From: a bacterium
GTDB taxonomy: Bacteria; BMS3Abin14
Assembly (NCBI GenBank): GCA_029210545.1
Contig: JARGFV010000035.1
Coordinates: forward strand, 1-22,423
Direction: 5' to 3'
Length of the DNA stretch: 22,423 nucleotides
Below, one piece after another: positions 1 to 8,302 of this stretch (position 1 is the first letter of the stretch; every line of letters begins with the position of its first letter). The position numbers were made by a program, and so were the translations under genes. The notes beneath the pieces are model-generated. The model saw only the letters and a program-made list of their open reading frames with translations. It ran no database searches and had not been told where the DNA came from.

Positions 1-73
1 CTTTAGTATTCCGCACAAGCGAACGACTCAGCAACGCCGCCGGAACGGAAAAGAACCTCGTGAATAGTCCGGG

Positions 74-961
74 CTAGAACGCTCTCCACAACTGGATCCA
101 CCTTCCGGCACCTGACTCGGGAAAGGACTCTGCGATCCTTTCCAGGGTCGCGGAGCCGGCATCCCCCAGGAGCACTGCCAGGACACCTTTTCTGTCTTTT
201 TTCGGTTCGTAGATATTTTCCGGAACGGATGGGAGGCCAGCTAACTCCGCCGCCTTTTCCATCGCGTCGTTGATATTCCCGAGTTGGTCGACGAGACCGA
301 GCCCGAAGGCCTGGCGTCCCGTCAAAACCCTTCCATCGAAATATGGCCGGACATTGCCCTCATCCACAGGCCGCCCCGCGAGCACCGCTTCAACGAACTG
401 CTCGTGGGTGTCCATGACCATGTCGGTAAGGAGCCGCTGTTCGTCCTCGGTCATCTCCCTGGCCGGATTGCCCGTGTCCTTGAACCGTCCGCTCTTGATG
501 GTCCGGCTCCTTATCCCCAGTTTCCCGAGCAGTCCCTCAAGGTTCGTGAATTCCATGATGACACCGACGCTGCCTGTGATCGTACCCGGATTGGATACGA
601 TCCAGTCGGTGGCGCAGCTCAGGTAGTAACCTCCGGATGCGGCTACTGTGCCCATGGATGTCACGACAGGTTTGATTTCACGCAGCCGCTTCAGTTCACT
701 GTAAAGCTCCTGCGTCGGCGCCACGGCGCCGCCCGGGCTGTCCACTCTCAGAACGACAGCCAGGATCTCGTCCCTTTCCGCCAGATCCCGGACCTGTTCC
801 ATGTGCCAGTCAACGTTGACAATGGGGCCCTCCAGCCTTAGCAGAGCCAGGGTGTCGCCCTGGAAAAGTTCTCCCCCGAATCGATCGGTTGTACCGAGGG
901 CATAGGCGGCAACCACAATGACCAGGGCCAATATAACGAATATCTTGTATTCTCGTCTCAT
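74..961 (-). CDS. sppA: Signal peptide peptidase SppA, short (67K-C type) S49 peptidase
   Basis: Membrane-bound serine peptidase (family S49) that degrades signal peptides left in the membrane after secretion. The 295-residue protein starts with MRREYKIF followed by one hydrophobic segment (about residues 7-23), a signal anchor placing the catalytic part outside the cytoplasmic membrane. The S49 core follows: RVDSPGG near 72-78, then VAASGGYYLS with the likely nucleophile Ser109. Lys161 in SGRFKD lies 52 residues later, as I recall for the Ser-Lys dyad of Bacillus SppA. The length fits the single-domain form, not the ~600-residue E. coli protein. It is the last gene of the minus-strand block, 238 bp after rpsA. 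No good Shine-Dalgarno precedes the ATG, so the exact start is less certain than the identity. Confidence 0.93.
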   Translation of the reverse strand: MRREYKIFVILALVIVVAAYALGTTDRFGGELFQGDTLALLRLEGPIVNVDWHMEQVRDLAERDEILAVVLRVDSPGGAVAPTQELYSELKRLREIKPVVTSMGTVAASGGYYLSCATDWIVSNPGTITGSVGVIMEFTNLEGLLGKLGIRSRTIKSGRFKDTGNPAREMTEDEQRLLTDMVMDTHEQFVEAVLAGRPVDEGNVRPYFDGRVLTGRQAFGLGLVDQLGNINDAMEKAAELAGLPSVPENIYEPKKDRKGVLAVLLGDAGSATLERIAESFPESGAGRWIQLWRAF

Positions 962-1199
962 AGTGGCGACAGTTTACAGCGAACGGTCAGCTGTTTACAA
1001 CCTCGCAAACAGTCCATTTGACCGGTGCGTGGAAAGATCTCGAAACACTCCCGGAAAAGCCTGCGAAGGCCCTCCAAAAGGCTCCTTGCCGGCATGAGAA
1101 AGACCGTGCCCCGTGAAAATCGGGCACGGCCTCGGATCGCATCTGTGTTCAAGGATCATTCGGATTTCTATCAGCGTGTCGGGGTTCTCCGACAGCCTC
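962..1199. other. rpsA-sppA intergenic region
   Basis: This 238 bp gap holds a GC-rich hairpin at 1104-1129 close behind rpsA. A weak promoter-like pair, TTGTAA (998-1003) and TAAACT (974-979) with 18 bp between, lies just upstream of sppA on the minus strand. A short frame at 958-1152 overlaps the sppA start by ATGA, but its arginine-rich product resembles nothing I know and I do not call it a gene. Confidence 0.4.
1104..1129 (-). terminator. Possible rho-independent terminator after rpsA
   Basis: CCGTGCCC (1104-1111) pairs with GGGCACGG (1122-1129), a perfect 8 bp GC-rich stem with a 10-base loop, about 70 bp past the rpsA stop. On the minus strand the stem is followed by TCTTTCTC, an imperfect pyrimidine tract, so it is a weak intrinsic terminator at best. 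It would separate rpsA from sppA. Confidence 0.4.
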
Positions 1200-3176
1200 C
1201 TAGTCATCCTCATCCCGGGCTTCAACATCATCGGGCCCGTCATCCTCCCCGGTTTCGGAAACATCGGCTTCTCGGGCAACGGCATCCTCTTTGTCAGCTT
1301 TGGTGTCAGCATCAGCGGACACGTCAGTGGAGGCGGAAGCTTCCTCCTCGACCGTTTCCTCAACAGTCTCGGCAATCTTCTTCACAGCCGGTCCACCGGT
1401 ATCGGTTGAGATAGCCGCAAGAGACGCACCAAGGATGTCACCGAGGGTGCCTCCACCGCTATTGCTGTTGATATAGGAGGTATAGTGAGGAGCCTGGCCG
1501 CCATCCTTGACGGCGGTCATGCTCAGGCTGACCTTCCTCTCCTCCGGGTCGATGTTGAGGATCTTCACCGTGACCTCGGTATTCGGGGGGTAGACCTCCT
1601 CCGGTTTCTGCCCGTCGTCGATCTCAAGTTCGGAGATGTGAATGAGCCCCTCGACACCTTCCATAAGTTCCACGAAGGTACCGAAATCCGCGTGATTGAC
1701 CACCCTGCCCTGAACGATGGAACCGGAGGGGATCTTTTTCTGGAGTTCTTCCCAGGGGTTATCCGAGAGCTGCTTGAGTCCGAGAGACAGCCGCTCCCTG
1801 CCCTTGTCTACGCTGAGCACAACGGCCTTGACGGTGTCACCCTTCTTGATGACCTCTGATGGATGGTTGATCTTCTGTGTCCAGGACATGTCGCTGACAT
1901 GAATGAGTCCGTCGATCCCCTCCTCTAGTCCAATGAAGGCCCCGAAATCTGTCAGGGTTCTGACCTTGCCCTCGATAATGCTGCCCAGGGGATAGTTGTC
2001 TGAAACGATGTCCCATGGGTTGGGCTCGATCTGTTTCATGCCGAGGGATATGCGGCGGCTATCGGTGTCGATGCTCAGGACCTCGGCTTCCACGGTGTCG
2101 CCTATCTCGACGATCTTGGAAGGGTGCTTGATCTTCCGGTTCCAGGTCATCTCGCTGATGTGGACAAGGCCCTCTACGCCGTCCTCCAGCTTGATAAAGG
2201 CGCCGTAATCCGTAACGCTCATGACCTTTCCGGTCACCCTTGCGCCGACCGGGTAACGGTCCGGAACGCCCGCCCACGGATCATCGGAAAGCTGCTTCAT
2301 CCCGAGGGAGACCCGCTCTTTCTCCTTATCATACTTGAGGACCTTGACCTGGACACTGTCACCCACTGTGAGCATCTCGGAGGGGTGCTGCAGCCGCCCC
2401 CACGACAGGTCGGTGATGTGAAGCAGGCCATCAATACCGCCAAGGTCGATGAAGGCACCGTAATCGGTGATGTTCTTGACAATGCCTTCCATGACCGAGC
2501 CTTCCTCGAGAACCTTGAGGGTCTCCTCCTTCTTGCCCTCCCTTTCCTCCTCGAGAAGCACACGTCTGGAAAGAACGACGTTGCCGCGCCTGGGGTTGAA
2601 CTTGATGATCTTGAAGAAAAACTCCTCGCCAACGAGCCGGTCGAGGTTGCGGATTGGCCTGATATCGACCTGTGATCCCGGCAGGAAAGCCCTGACACCG
2701 ATATCGACCGTTAAACCGCCCTTGATGCGGCTGATGATCCTGCCGCGGATCGGCTTGTTGTCCTCGTGGGACTGGCCGATGTCGTTCCAGACCTTCATTT
2801 TGTCGGCCTTCTCCTTGGACAGGTAGATCAGGCCTTCGGAATCTTCCTTTTTCTCGAGGAAAACTTCAACCGTGTCGCCCTCTTCGATGGTCAGCTCTCC
2901 ATTTTCGTCGAGGAACTGAACTTTGGGAATAATCCCTTCCGATTTGTATCCCACATCAACCAGCACACCGTCCTGGGAGATCCCCACGACGGTGCCGGTA
3001 ACAACTTCCCGCTCTCTCAGATCCCTGATGCTCTCCTCATAGAGTCTGGCAAAATCCTCGGAATCATCGGAATCGTCGTGTGCCAGTTCTTCACCGGTGT
3101 CCACGGCGTCCTCGGTAACATCTGGAGCTACTTCCTTTGTCCCCTCATTTATGGAACTCTTTTCTTCGACTGTCAT
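1200..3176 (-). CDS. rpsA: 30S ribosomal protein S1
   Basis: Ribosomal protein S1 binds mRNA and helps the 30S subunit unfold and load leaders. I place the start at the ATG at 3176 (MTVEEKSS) because AGGAGG lies at 3188-3193 and a promoter at 3220-3248. The frame stays open 72 bp further up to 3248, but that start would lie inside the promoter. The product is 658 residues against 557 in E. coli. Six S1 (OB-fold) repeats begin near residues 58, 142, 228, 315, 402 and 489. Repeats 3-6 show the strong pattern DYGAFI/DFGAFI, then GLxHxS and the phrase HPSE or HPSK, while the first two are divergent as usual. An acidic N-terminal leader (~55 residues) and an acidic Ala/Asp/Glu/Thr-rich tail of ~95 residues account for the extra length. 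Placement after ispH is conserved in many bacteria. Confidence 0.96.
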   Translation of the reverse strand: MTVEEKSSINEGTKEVAPDVTEDAVDTGEELAHDDSDDSEDFARLYEESIRDLREREVVTGTVVGISQDGVLVDVGYKSEGIIPKVQFLDENGELTIEEGDTVEVFLEKKEDSEGLIYLSKEKADKMKVWNDIGQSHEDNKPIRGRIISRIKGGLTVDIGVRAFLPGSQVDIRPIRNLDRLVGEEFFFKIIKFNPRRGNVVLSRRVLLEEEREGKKEETLKVLEEGSVMEGIVKNITDYGAFIDLGGIDGLLHITDLSWGRLQHPSEMLTVGDSVQVKVLKYDKEKERVSLGMKQLSDDPWAGVPDRYPVGARVTGKVMSVTDYGAFIKLEDGVEGLVHISEMTWNRKIKHPSKIVEIGDTVEAEVLSIDTDSRRISLGMKQIEPNPWDIVSDNYPLGSIIEGKVRTLTDFGAFIGLEEGIDGLIHVSDMSWTQKINHPSEVIKKGDTVKAVVLSVDKGRERLSLGLKQLSDNPWEELQKKIPSGSIVQGRVVNHADFGTFVELMEGVEGLIHISELEIDDGQKPEEVYPPNTEVTVKILNIDPEERKVSLSMTAVKDGGQAPHYTSYINSNSGGGTLGDILGASLAAISTDTGGPAVKKIAETVEETVEEEASASTDVSADADTKADKEDAVAREADVSETGEDDGPDDVEARDEDD

Positions 3177-3187
3177 TCGCTGTTTGA

Positions 3188-3193
3188 CCTCCT
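3188..3193 (-). promoter_or_regulatory. rpsA ribosome binding site
   Basis: AGGAGG on the minus strand, 11 bases before the ATG at 3176. It decides the internal start over the longer open frame that reaches 3248. Confidence 0.8.
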
Positions 3194-3219
3194 GGTTTTT
3201 TTTTGCTGAACGGAGGCGG

Positions 3220-3248
3220 ATTATCCTACATTTGGGTATCCATGTCAA
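3220..3248 (-). promoter_or_regulatory. Sigma-70-type promoter of rpsA
   Basis: On the minus strand a perfect -35 TTGACA (3243-3248) and a -10 GATAAT (3220-3225) are separated by 17 bp. Transcription should start near 3213, giving a leader of about 37 nt that contains the AGGAGG. This is the best-looking promoter in the window and implies that rpsA is transcribed independently of the upstream aro-cmk-ispH run. Confidence 0.8.
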
Positions 3249-3294
3249 TCGCTTCGCTTGCCTAAAACCATTGCAAATACTGGATTTTCAAATA

Positions 3295-3342
3295 AGGAGG
3301 TGAAGGGTGAAGGGTGAAAGGGGAAAGGAAAGAAAAAAAGGG
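3295..3342. repeat. Purine-rich degenerate tandem repeat (GTGAAGG words)
   Basis: Between ispH and rpsA the plus strand reads as successive variants of a 7-base word (GTGAAGG, GTGAAGG, GTGAAAGG), decaying into GGAAAGG and an A run. Similar word-like repeats with different words occur in several other gaps here. Function unknown. Confidence 0.6.
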
Positions 3343-3371
3343 TGGTTGTTCAGTAATCGGCTGGTTGGGGT

Positions 3372-3399
3372 GTATCTGGAATTTTTAATTCCGAGATAC
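3372..3399. repeat. AT-rich hairpin downstream of ispH
   Basis: GTATCT-GGAATT (3372-3383) pairs with AATTCC-(G)-AGATAC (3387-3399): a 12 bp stem with one bulged G and a TTT loop, 18 bp past the ispH stop. It could mark the 3' end of the aro-ispH transcript. No T run follows directly on the minus strand (the nearest is ~30 bases on), so I do not call it a terminator. Its right arm belongs to the GAGAT word-repeat 3393-3410. Confidence 0.45.
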
Positions 3400-3416
3400 G
3401 AGATCTGAGATGGGCT

Positions 3417-4256
3417 CTAATCCAGATTCTCCAGAGCCTCGACAACCTCGGTTATGACCCATCCCGGGGTGGAAGCCCCCGCGGTGATGCCGATAACGGC
3501 TCCGTCCCCTATCTGAAGATCCCCGATCTCCTCAGCGCTCTCAATATGGTAGGTGGTTGATCCGTCCCAGGCCAATTCCCGTGCCAGGCGTGTCGTGTTT
3601 GCGCTGTTTTTCCCGCCGACGATCACCATGACGTCCACATTTCGTGAAAGCTCCAGCGCCTCGGCACTCCTTTTATGGGTCGCTATGCAGATGGTATTGT
3701 AAACCCTGGTTTCCCGGCAGCGGCTGATGCAGGCAGACGCTACCGACTGGAGGGTCGAAAGGGACTGAGTGGTCTGGGCAACCACCCCCACCTTCTTTCC
3801 GAACCGGGAGGGATCAAGCTCATCGATCCCCCTGGTCACGAGGCACGAATCGGGATCGTAGCTCACGACAGCCTTGACTTCGGGATGGTCCGACTCGCCG
3901 ACAATGATAACCTGGTACCCATTTTCAGCAAGCTGCCTGACTCTCTCCTTGAGGCAGTTCACCAGAGGGCATGTGGCATCCACAACAGTCAGCCCCCTGA
4001 GTTCAGCCTCCTCGATTACCCCCATCGGAGCCCCATGGGACCGGATGACCACCGTCCCCTCTGATATCTCCTCGAGTCCACGGGCCATCCTTATCCCCAT
4101 CTCCTGGAGACGATCGACCTCCTGCGGGTTGTGGATAATCGGGCCGAGGGTATAAACGGGCAGGTTGCCCTGGTCCAGGGCAGCTACAGCCATCTCCACG
4201 GCTCTTTTAACACCAAAGCAAAAACCCGCCGATTTTGCGAGTATCACCTTATGCAT
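3417..4256 (-). CDS. ispH: 4-hydroxy-3-methylbut-2-enyl diphosphate reductase IspH
   Basis: Last enzyme of the MEP pathway. It reduces HMBPP to IPP and DMAPP with a [4Fe-4S] cluster. I start at the ATG at 4256 (MHKVILAKSAGFCFGV), 14 codons inside the longest open frame, because this is the family's usual N-terminus. The 279-residue product has the cluster cysteines at 13 (GFCFGV), 96 (ATCP) and 190 (TICIAT). Substrate residues His42, His74, His124 and Glu126 are also present (HNPQ, RSHGAP, ESDHPE), nearly the same numbering as E. coli. The start overlaps the end of cmk by 8 bp (ATGCATAA), suggesting translational coupling. rpsA follows after 240 bp; in some clostridia, as I recall, IspH and S1 are fused. 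Confidence 0.97.
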   Translation of the reverse strand: MHKVILAKSAGFCFGVKRAVEMAVAALDQGNLPVYTLGPIIHNPQEVDRLQEMGIRMARGLEEISEGTVVIRSHGAPMGVIEEAELRGLTVVDATCPLVNCLKERVRQLAENGYQVIIVGESDHPEVKAVVSYDPDSCLVTRGIDELDPSRFGKKVGVVAQTTQSLSTLQSVASACISRCRETRVYNTICIATHKRSAEALELSRNVDVMVIVGGKNSANTTRLARELAWDGSTTYHIESAEEIGDLQIGDGAVIGITAGASTPGWVITEVVEALENLD

Positions 4257-4926
4257 CGACTGATTCCAACTCCGTGACCCTGGCAGACAAGGTGTCAACC
4301 ACCTCCTCCAGACTCATCGCCGTAGTATCGATGTAGGTGGCGTCACCGGCCCTTTTAAGGGGCGAATGGGAACGGTTCGTGTCGTTCCTGTCCCTGGTCT
4401 TCAGCTGGCTGAGCACGTCCCCTTCCGCCTGCTCCATCCCCTGCTCCCGAAGTTGAAGCCACCTGCGCCTGGCTCTTTCCGTCAAGGAGGCGTCGAGATA
4501 AAATTTGGCGGGAGTATCGGGAAACACAACCGTACCCATGTCGCGCCCTTCGGCAACCATCGCACCGTTCCGGCCCAGGAACTGCTGAAGGCGGACCATG
4601 TGCTGTCTGACCTCGGGAAGCGCGGAAACGGCAGAGGATCCGAGACTCATCTCCGGAGTTCTGATATGGTCGGTCACATCCTCCCCGTCCAGGTAAACAA
4701 CAAGCTCTTCGCCCCGGTGATCCAGGTCGATGGAGATGGAGGCGCAAAGCTCGTCCAGGCGCCTGGCGTCGTCGTAGGGGATATCCTTCCTGAAAGCAGC
4801 CAGGGCGACGGCCCTGTACATGGCACCGGTGTCGAGATGCTGATAACCGAGCCGCTGCGCAAGCAGACGGGCCACAGAGCTTTTTCCTGAGCCGGACGGT
4901 CCGTCGATGGCAACGACAGGTTTCAA
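4249..4926 (-). CDS. cmk: Cytidylate kinase
   Basis: Phosphorylates CMP and dCMP to the diphosphates using ATP, in the cytoplasm. The 225-residue protein begins KPVVAIDGPSGSGKSS, with the P-loop GPSGSGKS at residues 9-16. It continues with LDTGAMYRA, then EGRDMGTVVFPD and RDRND, all standard Cmk motifs. The start codon is TTG, read from the sequence: no ATG or GTG is available in frame before the N-terminal motif, and GGGAGAG (4934-4940) sits 7 bases upstream. The TTG comes one base after the aroA stop, so translation is probably coupled. The aroA-cmk pair is widespread in bacteria and has no obvious metabolic link. Confidence 0.96.
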   Translation of the reverse strand: MKPVVAIDGPSGSGKSSVARLLAQRLGYQHLDTGAMYRAVALAAFRKDIPYDDARRLDELCASISIDLDHRGEELVVYLDGEDVTDHIRTPEMSLGSSAVSALPEVRQHMVRLQQFLGRNGAMVAEGRDMGTVVFPDTPAKFYLDASLTERARRRWLQLREQGMEQAEGDVLSQLKTRDRNDTNRSHSPLKRAGDATYIDTTAMSLEEVVDTLSARVTELESVDA

Positions 4927-4927
4927 C

Positions 4928-6238
4928 TCAGATCTCTCCCTGAGGCGTCAGGCTGCCCGGGGCCAGCGTGTTGAAAAGGTCCCCGAACCCCGGGAACGAT
5001 GTGGCCACGCAGCCTGTTTCCCTGACATGACTGGCAGAAGGTCCAAGCAGGGCGAGGACAGCCGAACTCATGGCAATGCGATGATCACCGTGGCTCTTGA
5101 AGGATGCGGGCTTGACCTTGTCTGTCCCCTCGATCCGGAAACCGTCCTCCTTCTCCTGGACGTCTATCCCCGCCAGCCGCAGCATTTTGACCGTCGTGCT
5201 GATCCTGTCCGATTCCTTTACCCGAAGTTCCGAAGCCTTGCCCAGTTCCGTGACCCCTTCCGCCGCGGCCCCGATGACGGCTGCAAGGGGCAGTTCATCT
5301 ATAATGGACGGGATCCAATCGGAAGGGATCGCCATCCCCTTGAGCCTGCGTGTGCCGCGCACCCTGATATCGGCCCGTGGTTCACCGTCCCCCGGCAGGG
5401 GGGAAATGGTCAGGTCGGCGCCCATGGCTTCGAGGAGTTTTATAATACCGGTACGGGTCGGGTTTACACCCACGTTCCTGACGGTGATGTCCGAGCCTTC
5501 CACGAGAGCCCCTGCCGCCAGAAAAAACGCCGCCGATGAGATATCACCAGGAACATCGATATCCGTCGGCACCAGCTCCTGGCCACCCGATATCACGCAG
5601 GACAGACGGTTCTGGTCAATGGTTACACCCATGGAGCGCAGCATCCTCTCCGTGTGGTCCCGACTCAGGGCCGGCTCAGTGAATACCGTGGTGCCGGAGG
5701 CTCCCAGGGCGGCGATCAGGACGCACGATTTGACCTGGGCGCTTGCCACCGGGCTTTCGTAGGAGATGGCCGAAAGTTCTCCACCCCTGATGGAAAGGGG
5801 GAGGAGGTTCCCTCCTTTCCTGCCGTCTATCATGGCTCCCATCTGCCTGAGAGGCTCCACGATCCGCCCCATGGGTCTGCCTCGAAGGGAACCGTCCCCG
5901 GTCAGGACAGCGTGAACGGGGCGCGCGGCTATCAATCCGGCTATCAACCGGACGCCTGTGCCGCTGTTGCCCAGGTCCATGACATCCTCAGGTTCCCTGA
6001 TCCCGTCCAACCCCGTTCCCGTGACCACCACATGGTCGCCCCCATCCTCGACGCCGGCACCGAGAGCGGCAACGGCATTGAGGGTGTTGTCGGTGTCCTC
6101 GGCACGAAGGGGACGGCAGATAACCGACCTGCCCTTCGCCATGGCTGCGAAAAGATAGGCACGGTGCGTGACAGACTTGTCTCCGGGAACGGTGATCTCC
6201 CCTTCCAGGGGTCGGCCTGGTTCGATCTTCCAGGTCAT
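4928..6238 (-). CDS. aroA: 3-phosphoshikimate 1-carboxyvinyltransferase (EPSP synthase)
   Basis: Transfers enolpyruvyl from PEP to shikimate-3-phosphate, the sixth step of the shikimate pathway. The chosen start is the ATG at 6238 (MTWKIEPGRPLEG). It overlaps the tyrA stop by ATGA and has AGGGGG at 6244-6249, 5 bases upstream. The frame is open further up but there encodes only a shadow of tyrA. The 436-residue product carries VPGDKS, GNSGTGVR, SLRGRPMGR, SAQVKS, RDHTERML, NPTRTG, RVKESDR and GDHRIAMS. SAQVK, RDHTE and NPTR resemble class II enzymes (the Agrobacterium CP4 type). The position that is Ala in CP4 is Gly here, so glyphosate insensitivity cannot be assumed. It lies between tyrA and cmk in the coupled run. 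Confidence 0.97.
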   Translation of the reverse strand: MTWKIEPGRPLEGEITVPGDKSVTHRAYLFAAMAKGRSVICRPLRAEDTDNTLNAVAALGAGVEDGGDHVVVTGTGLDGIREPEDVMDLGNSGTGVRLIAGLIAARPVHAVLTGDGSLRGRPMGRIVEPLRQMGAMIDGRKGGNLLPLSIRGGELSAISYESPVASAQVKSCVLIAALGASGTTVFTEPALSRDHTERMLRSMGVTIDQNRLSCVISGGQELVPTDIDVPGDISSAAFFLAAGALVEGSDITVRNVGVNPTRTGIIKLLEAMGADLTISPLPGDGEPRADIRVRGTRRLKGMAIPSDWIPSIIDELPLAAVIGAAAEGVTELGKASELRVKESDRISTTVKMLRLAGIDVQEKEDGFRIEGTDKVKPASFKSHGDHRIAMSSAVLALLGPSASHVRETGCVATSFPGFGDLFNTLAPGSLTPQGEI

Positions 6239-7146
6239 GCCTGCCCCCTGCGTAATGCGGCGATCGGCTTGAAGATCTCCTCCAGCCTCTCCCGGTCGCC
6301 ATCCTCCAGGGCCTTGAGGATCTTGTCGACAGAGTTTCTGAACCCCCGGGTGGCCGTGAGGATGTGTTCCCTGTTGGCCACAGCGATATCGGCCCACATT
6401 CGAGGGCTGCTGGCCGCGATCCTCGTGTAATCCCTCAATCCGCCTCCCGAAAGGTCCACCAGTTCCGGATCGTTGCCCAGCACAGCGTCGATGATGGCAT
6501 AGGCGGCCATGTGGGGCATGTGGCTGACCCAGGCAAACACGCTGTCGTGGATGTCGGGGTCCATGATCAGGGTCTCGGCGCCTGTCCCTTCCCACATGAG
6601 CTGTATGAGCTCCACATCCGCCGGCAGGGTGCCACCAGGCAGGCTGCGACCCGACGTACTGACCCCGGCAAATCCTTCAACAGGCGTGAGGATGACCCGG
6701 GCTCCTTCGAAAAGCCCCTTTCTCGCTGCAGCAGGGCCTGACCTCTCATCTCCGGCGATGGGATGTCCCGGCACGAACCGATACCCCCGTCCCGCTTCAA
6801 CGGCTCTGCGGTAGGCCGACACGGGCATCTTTTTTACGCTACCCACATCGGTAACCAGGGTGTTGCCCTCAAAACCTTTTTCCAGGATCTGAAGCAGTTC
6901 CAGGACAGGCACTGCCAGTATCACGAGATCGCACTGGCGGAAAGTTTCCGGAACAGGAGGCGCCGTCTCGTCAAGGATACCCAGCTCGACAGCCTCATCC
7001 TGCCGGGTGCCGTCGCGGTCGCTCCCGACGACAGAGCCCACAAGACCCTTATCCTTGAGATCCAGGACAAGGGACCCTCCGATTAGCCCCGTACCGAGCA
7101 GGTAGATCCGCTGAAACAGGGGTCTTCCGGTGGGGGTCGCCGTCAC
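6235..7146 (-). CDS. tyrA: Prephenate dehydrogenase (TyrA family)
   Basis: Oxidatively decarboxylates prephenate to 4-hydroxyphenylpyruvate (or arogenate to tyrosine), the committed step to tyrosine. The 303-residue protein opens with a Rossmann nucleotide loop GTGLIGGS at residues 18-25. VILAVPV, VTDVGSVK and the substrate motif GHPIAGDERSG follow, then the helical dimerisation domain. There is no fused chorismate mutase or ACT domain, unlike E. coli TyrA and Bacillus TyrA respectively. The start is a GTG that overlaps the aroF stop by GTGA, with a GAAGGG-like site before it. Prephenate versus arogenate preference cannot be read from the sequence. Confidence 0.94.
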   Translation of the reverse strand: MTATPTGRPLFQRIYLLGTGLIGGSLVLDLKDKGLVGSVVGSDRDGTRQDEAVELGILDETAPPVPETFRQCDLVILAVPVLELLQILEKGFEGNTLVTDVGSVKKMPVSAYRRAVEAGRGYRFVPGHPIAGDERSGPAAARKGLFEGARVILTPVEGFAGVSTSGRSLPGGTLPADVELIQLMWEGTGAETLIMDPDIHDSVFAWVSHMPHMAAYAIIDAVLGNDPELVDLSGGGLRDYTRIAASSPRMWADIAVANREHILTATRGFRNSVDKILKALEDGDRERLEEIFKPIAALRRGQA

Positions 7147-8156
7147 AGGTCCCTTCCAAGGGCGGAAGCGAGGGAGCGAAGGGAATCCATCAACTCGGCG
7201 AACTGTTCCAGCCTGAGAGATTGGGGACCGTCACAGAACGCCTCCTCGGGGTTCTCGTGAACCTCGATGAGAAGTCCGTCTGTGCCCGCCGCCAGAGCTG
7301 CCATGCACATGGGAGCGACCAGGTCGGCCCGACCGACGGCGTGACTGGGGTCCACGATAATGGGCAGGTGGCTCATGCTCTTCACCAGGGGAACACAGGA
7401 AAGGTCCAGTGTGTTCCGCGTTTCGGTCTCGAAAGTCCGGACTCCTCTTTCGCAGAGGATGATTTCACGGTTCCCCTCGTCCAGGATGTATTCGGCCGAC
7501 ATGAGCCATTCCTTGACGGTAGAAGAAAGGCCGCGCTTGAGCAGGATCGGCTTTTTGAGTTTTCCGACCTCCTTCAGCAGGGTGAAGTTGGACATGTTCC
7601 TCGCGCCTATCTGGATGATATCAGCGTACCTGCCCACGAGCTCGACATCCCTCGGATCCATGAGTTCGGTCACCACCCCGAGGCCGGTCTCCTCCCGTGC
7701 CTCGGCAAGGTACTTGAGACCTTCTTCTCCAAGACCCTGGAAAGCGTAGGGCGAGGATCGCGGCTTGAAAGCGCCGCCCCTGAGGAGATGCCCTCCTGAG
7801 GCTTTAACCGAACGGGCAACCTTGAGCAGCCCATCCCTCGTCTCCACACTGCACGGACCGCCGATGACGATGACCGCATTCCCGCCGATGGTCACGTCAC
7901 CGACCTTGATCACCGTGTTCTCTTTCCTGAAATCACGGCTGGCGAGCTTGAACGGCTTGAGGATAGGGAGGACCTTCTCAACAGCCTGATAGGCCGCCAG
8001 GGACGTTTCCCGAAGGATCCTCTCATCACCGATGGCTCCGATAATGGTGCGCTCTTCACCCTGGGAAATGTGAACCTTGAGACCCCTCTCGTTGAGCTTT
8101 TGGGTGATGTGATCGACATCCTTCTGGGTTGAACCGGGTTTTAATACGATTATCAT
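7143..8156 (-). CDS. aroF: 3-deoxy-7-phosphoheptulonate synthase, type I-beta with N-terminal ferredoxin-like domain
   Basis: Condenses PEP and erythrose-4-phosphate to DAHP, the entry reaction of the shikimate pathway. The 337 residues match the Thermotoga-type enzyme. A small ferredoxin-like regulatory domain (about residues 1-70, MIIVLKPGSTQKDVDHI) precedes the TIM barrel. Barrel motifs are GGPCSVE, RGGAFKPRSSPYAFQG, IQIGARNM, LLKRG, CERGVRTFE and VDPSHAVGR. In Thermotoga this N-terminal domain mediates tyrosine inhibition, so similar feedback is likely here. Unlike some Bacillus homologues the N-terminus is not a chorismate mutase. ATG start, with AGAGGT at 8164-8169 at 7 bases spacing. 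It overlaps tyrA by 4 bp. Confidence 0.96.
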   Translation of the reverse strand: MIIVLKPGSTQKDVDHITQKLNERGLKVHISQGEERTIIGAIGDERILRETSLAAYQAVEKVLPILKPFKLASRDFRKENTVIKVGDVTIGGNAVIVIGGPCSVETRDGLLKVARSVKASGGHLLRGGAFKPRSSPYAFQGLGEEGLKYLAEAREETGLGVVTELMDPRDVELVGRYADIIQIGARNMSNFTLLKEVGKLKKPILLKRGLSSTVKEWLMSAEYILDEGNREIILCERGVRTFETETRNTLDLSCVPLVKSMSHLPIIVDPSHAVGRADLVAPMCMAALAAGTDGLLIEVHENPEEAFCDGPQSLRLEQFAELMDSLRSLASALGRDL

Positions 8157-8302
8157 GGGGAATACCTCTGTGTTTTAGTTACCAGCCTCCAGCTTACAGC
8201 TGTCAGTCTGAATATTGATGTAAGTGCACATGAGCACCGGTGCACCAGTGCACTAAACCGTTTTCTGCGCGCGAAGTTATTTCACGGCCACATGCCGCCC
8301 AC
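8157..8302. repeat. hisC-aroF gap with word-like and palindromic repeats
   Basis: The 146 bp gap contains CCAGCCTCCAGCTTACAGC (8183-8201), a run of CAGCx-like words. Next come clustered GTGCAC elements (8224-8253) including the perfect palindrome GCACCGGTGC (8234-8243). No convincing promoter or terminator was found. An aroF-proximal regulatory role is possible but unsupported. Confidence 0.4.

Noticed and set aside
958-1152. 64-residue frame ending in an ATGA overlap with sppA
   Set aside because: The overlap is suggestive, but the product is arginine-rich, unlike any known family, and covers the likely rpsA terminator hairpin.
3177-3248. 24-codon N-terminal extension of rpsA
   Set aside because: Its start would lie inside a near-consensus promoter, and the ATG at 3176 has AGGAGG upstream.
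6239-6595. 119-codon upstream extension of the aroA frame
   Set aside because: It overlaps tyrA, is rich in Arg, Gly and His like an out-of-frame shadow, and the ATGA overlap at 6235-6238 marks the real start.
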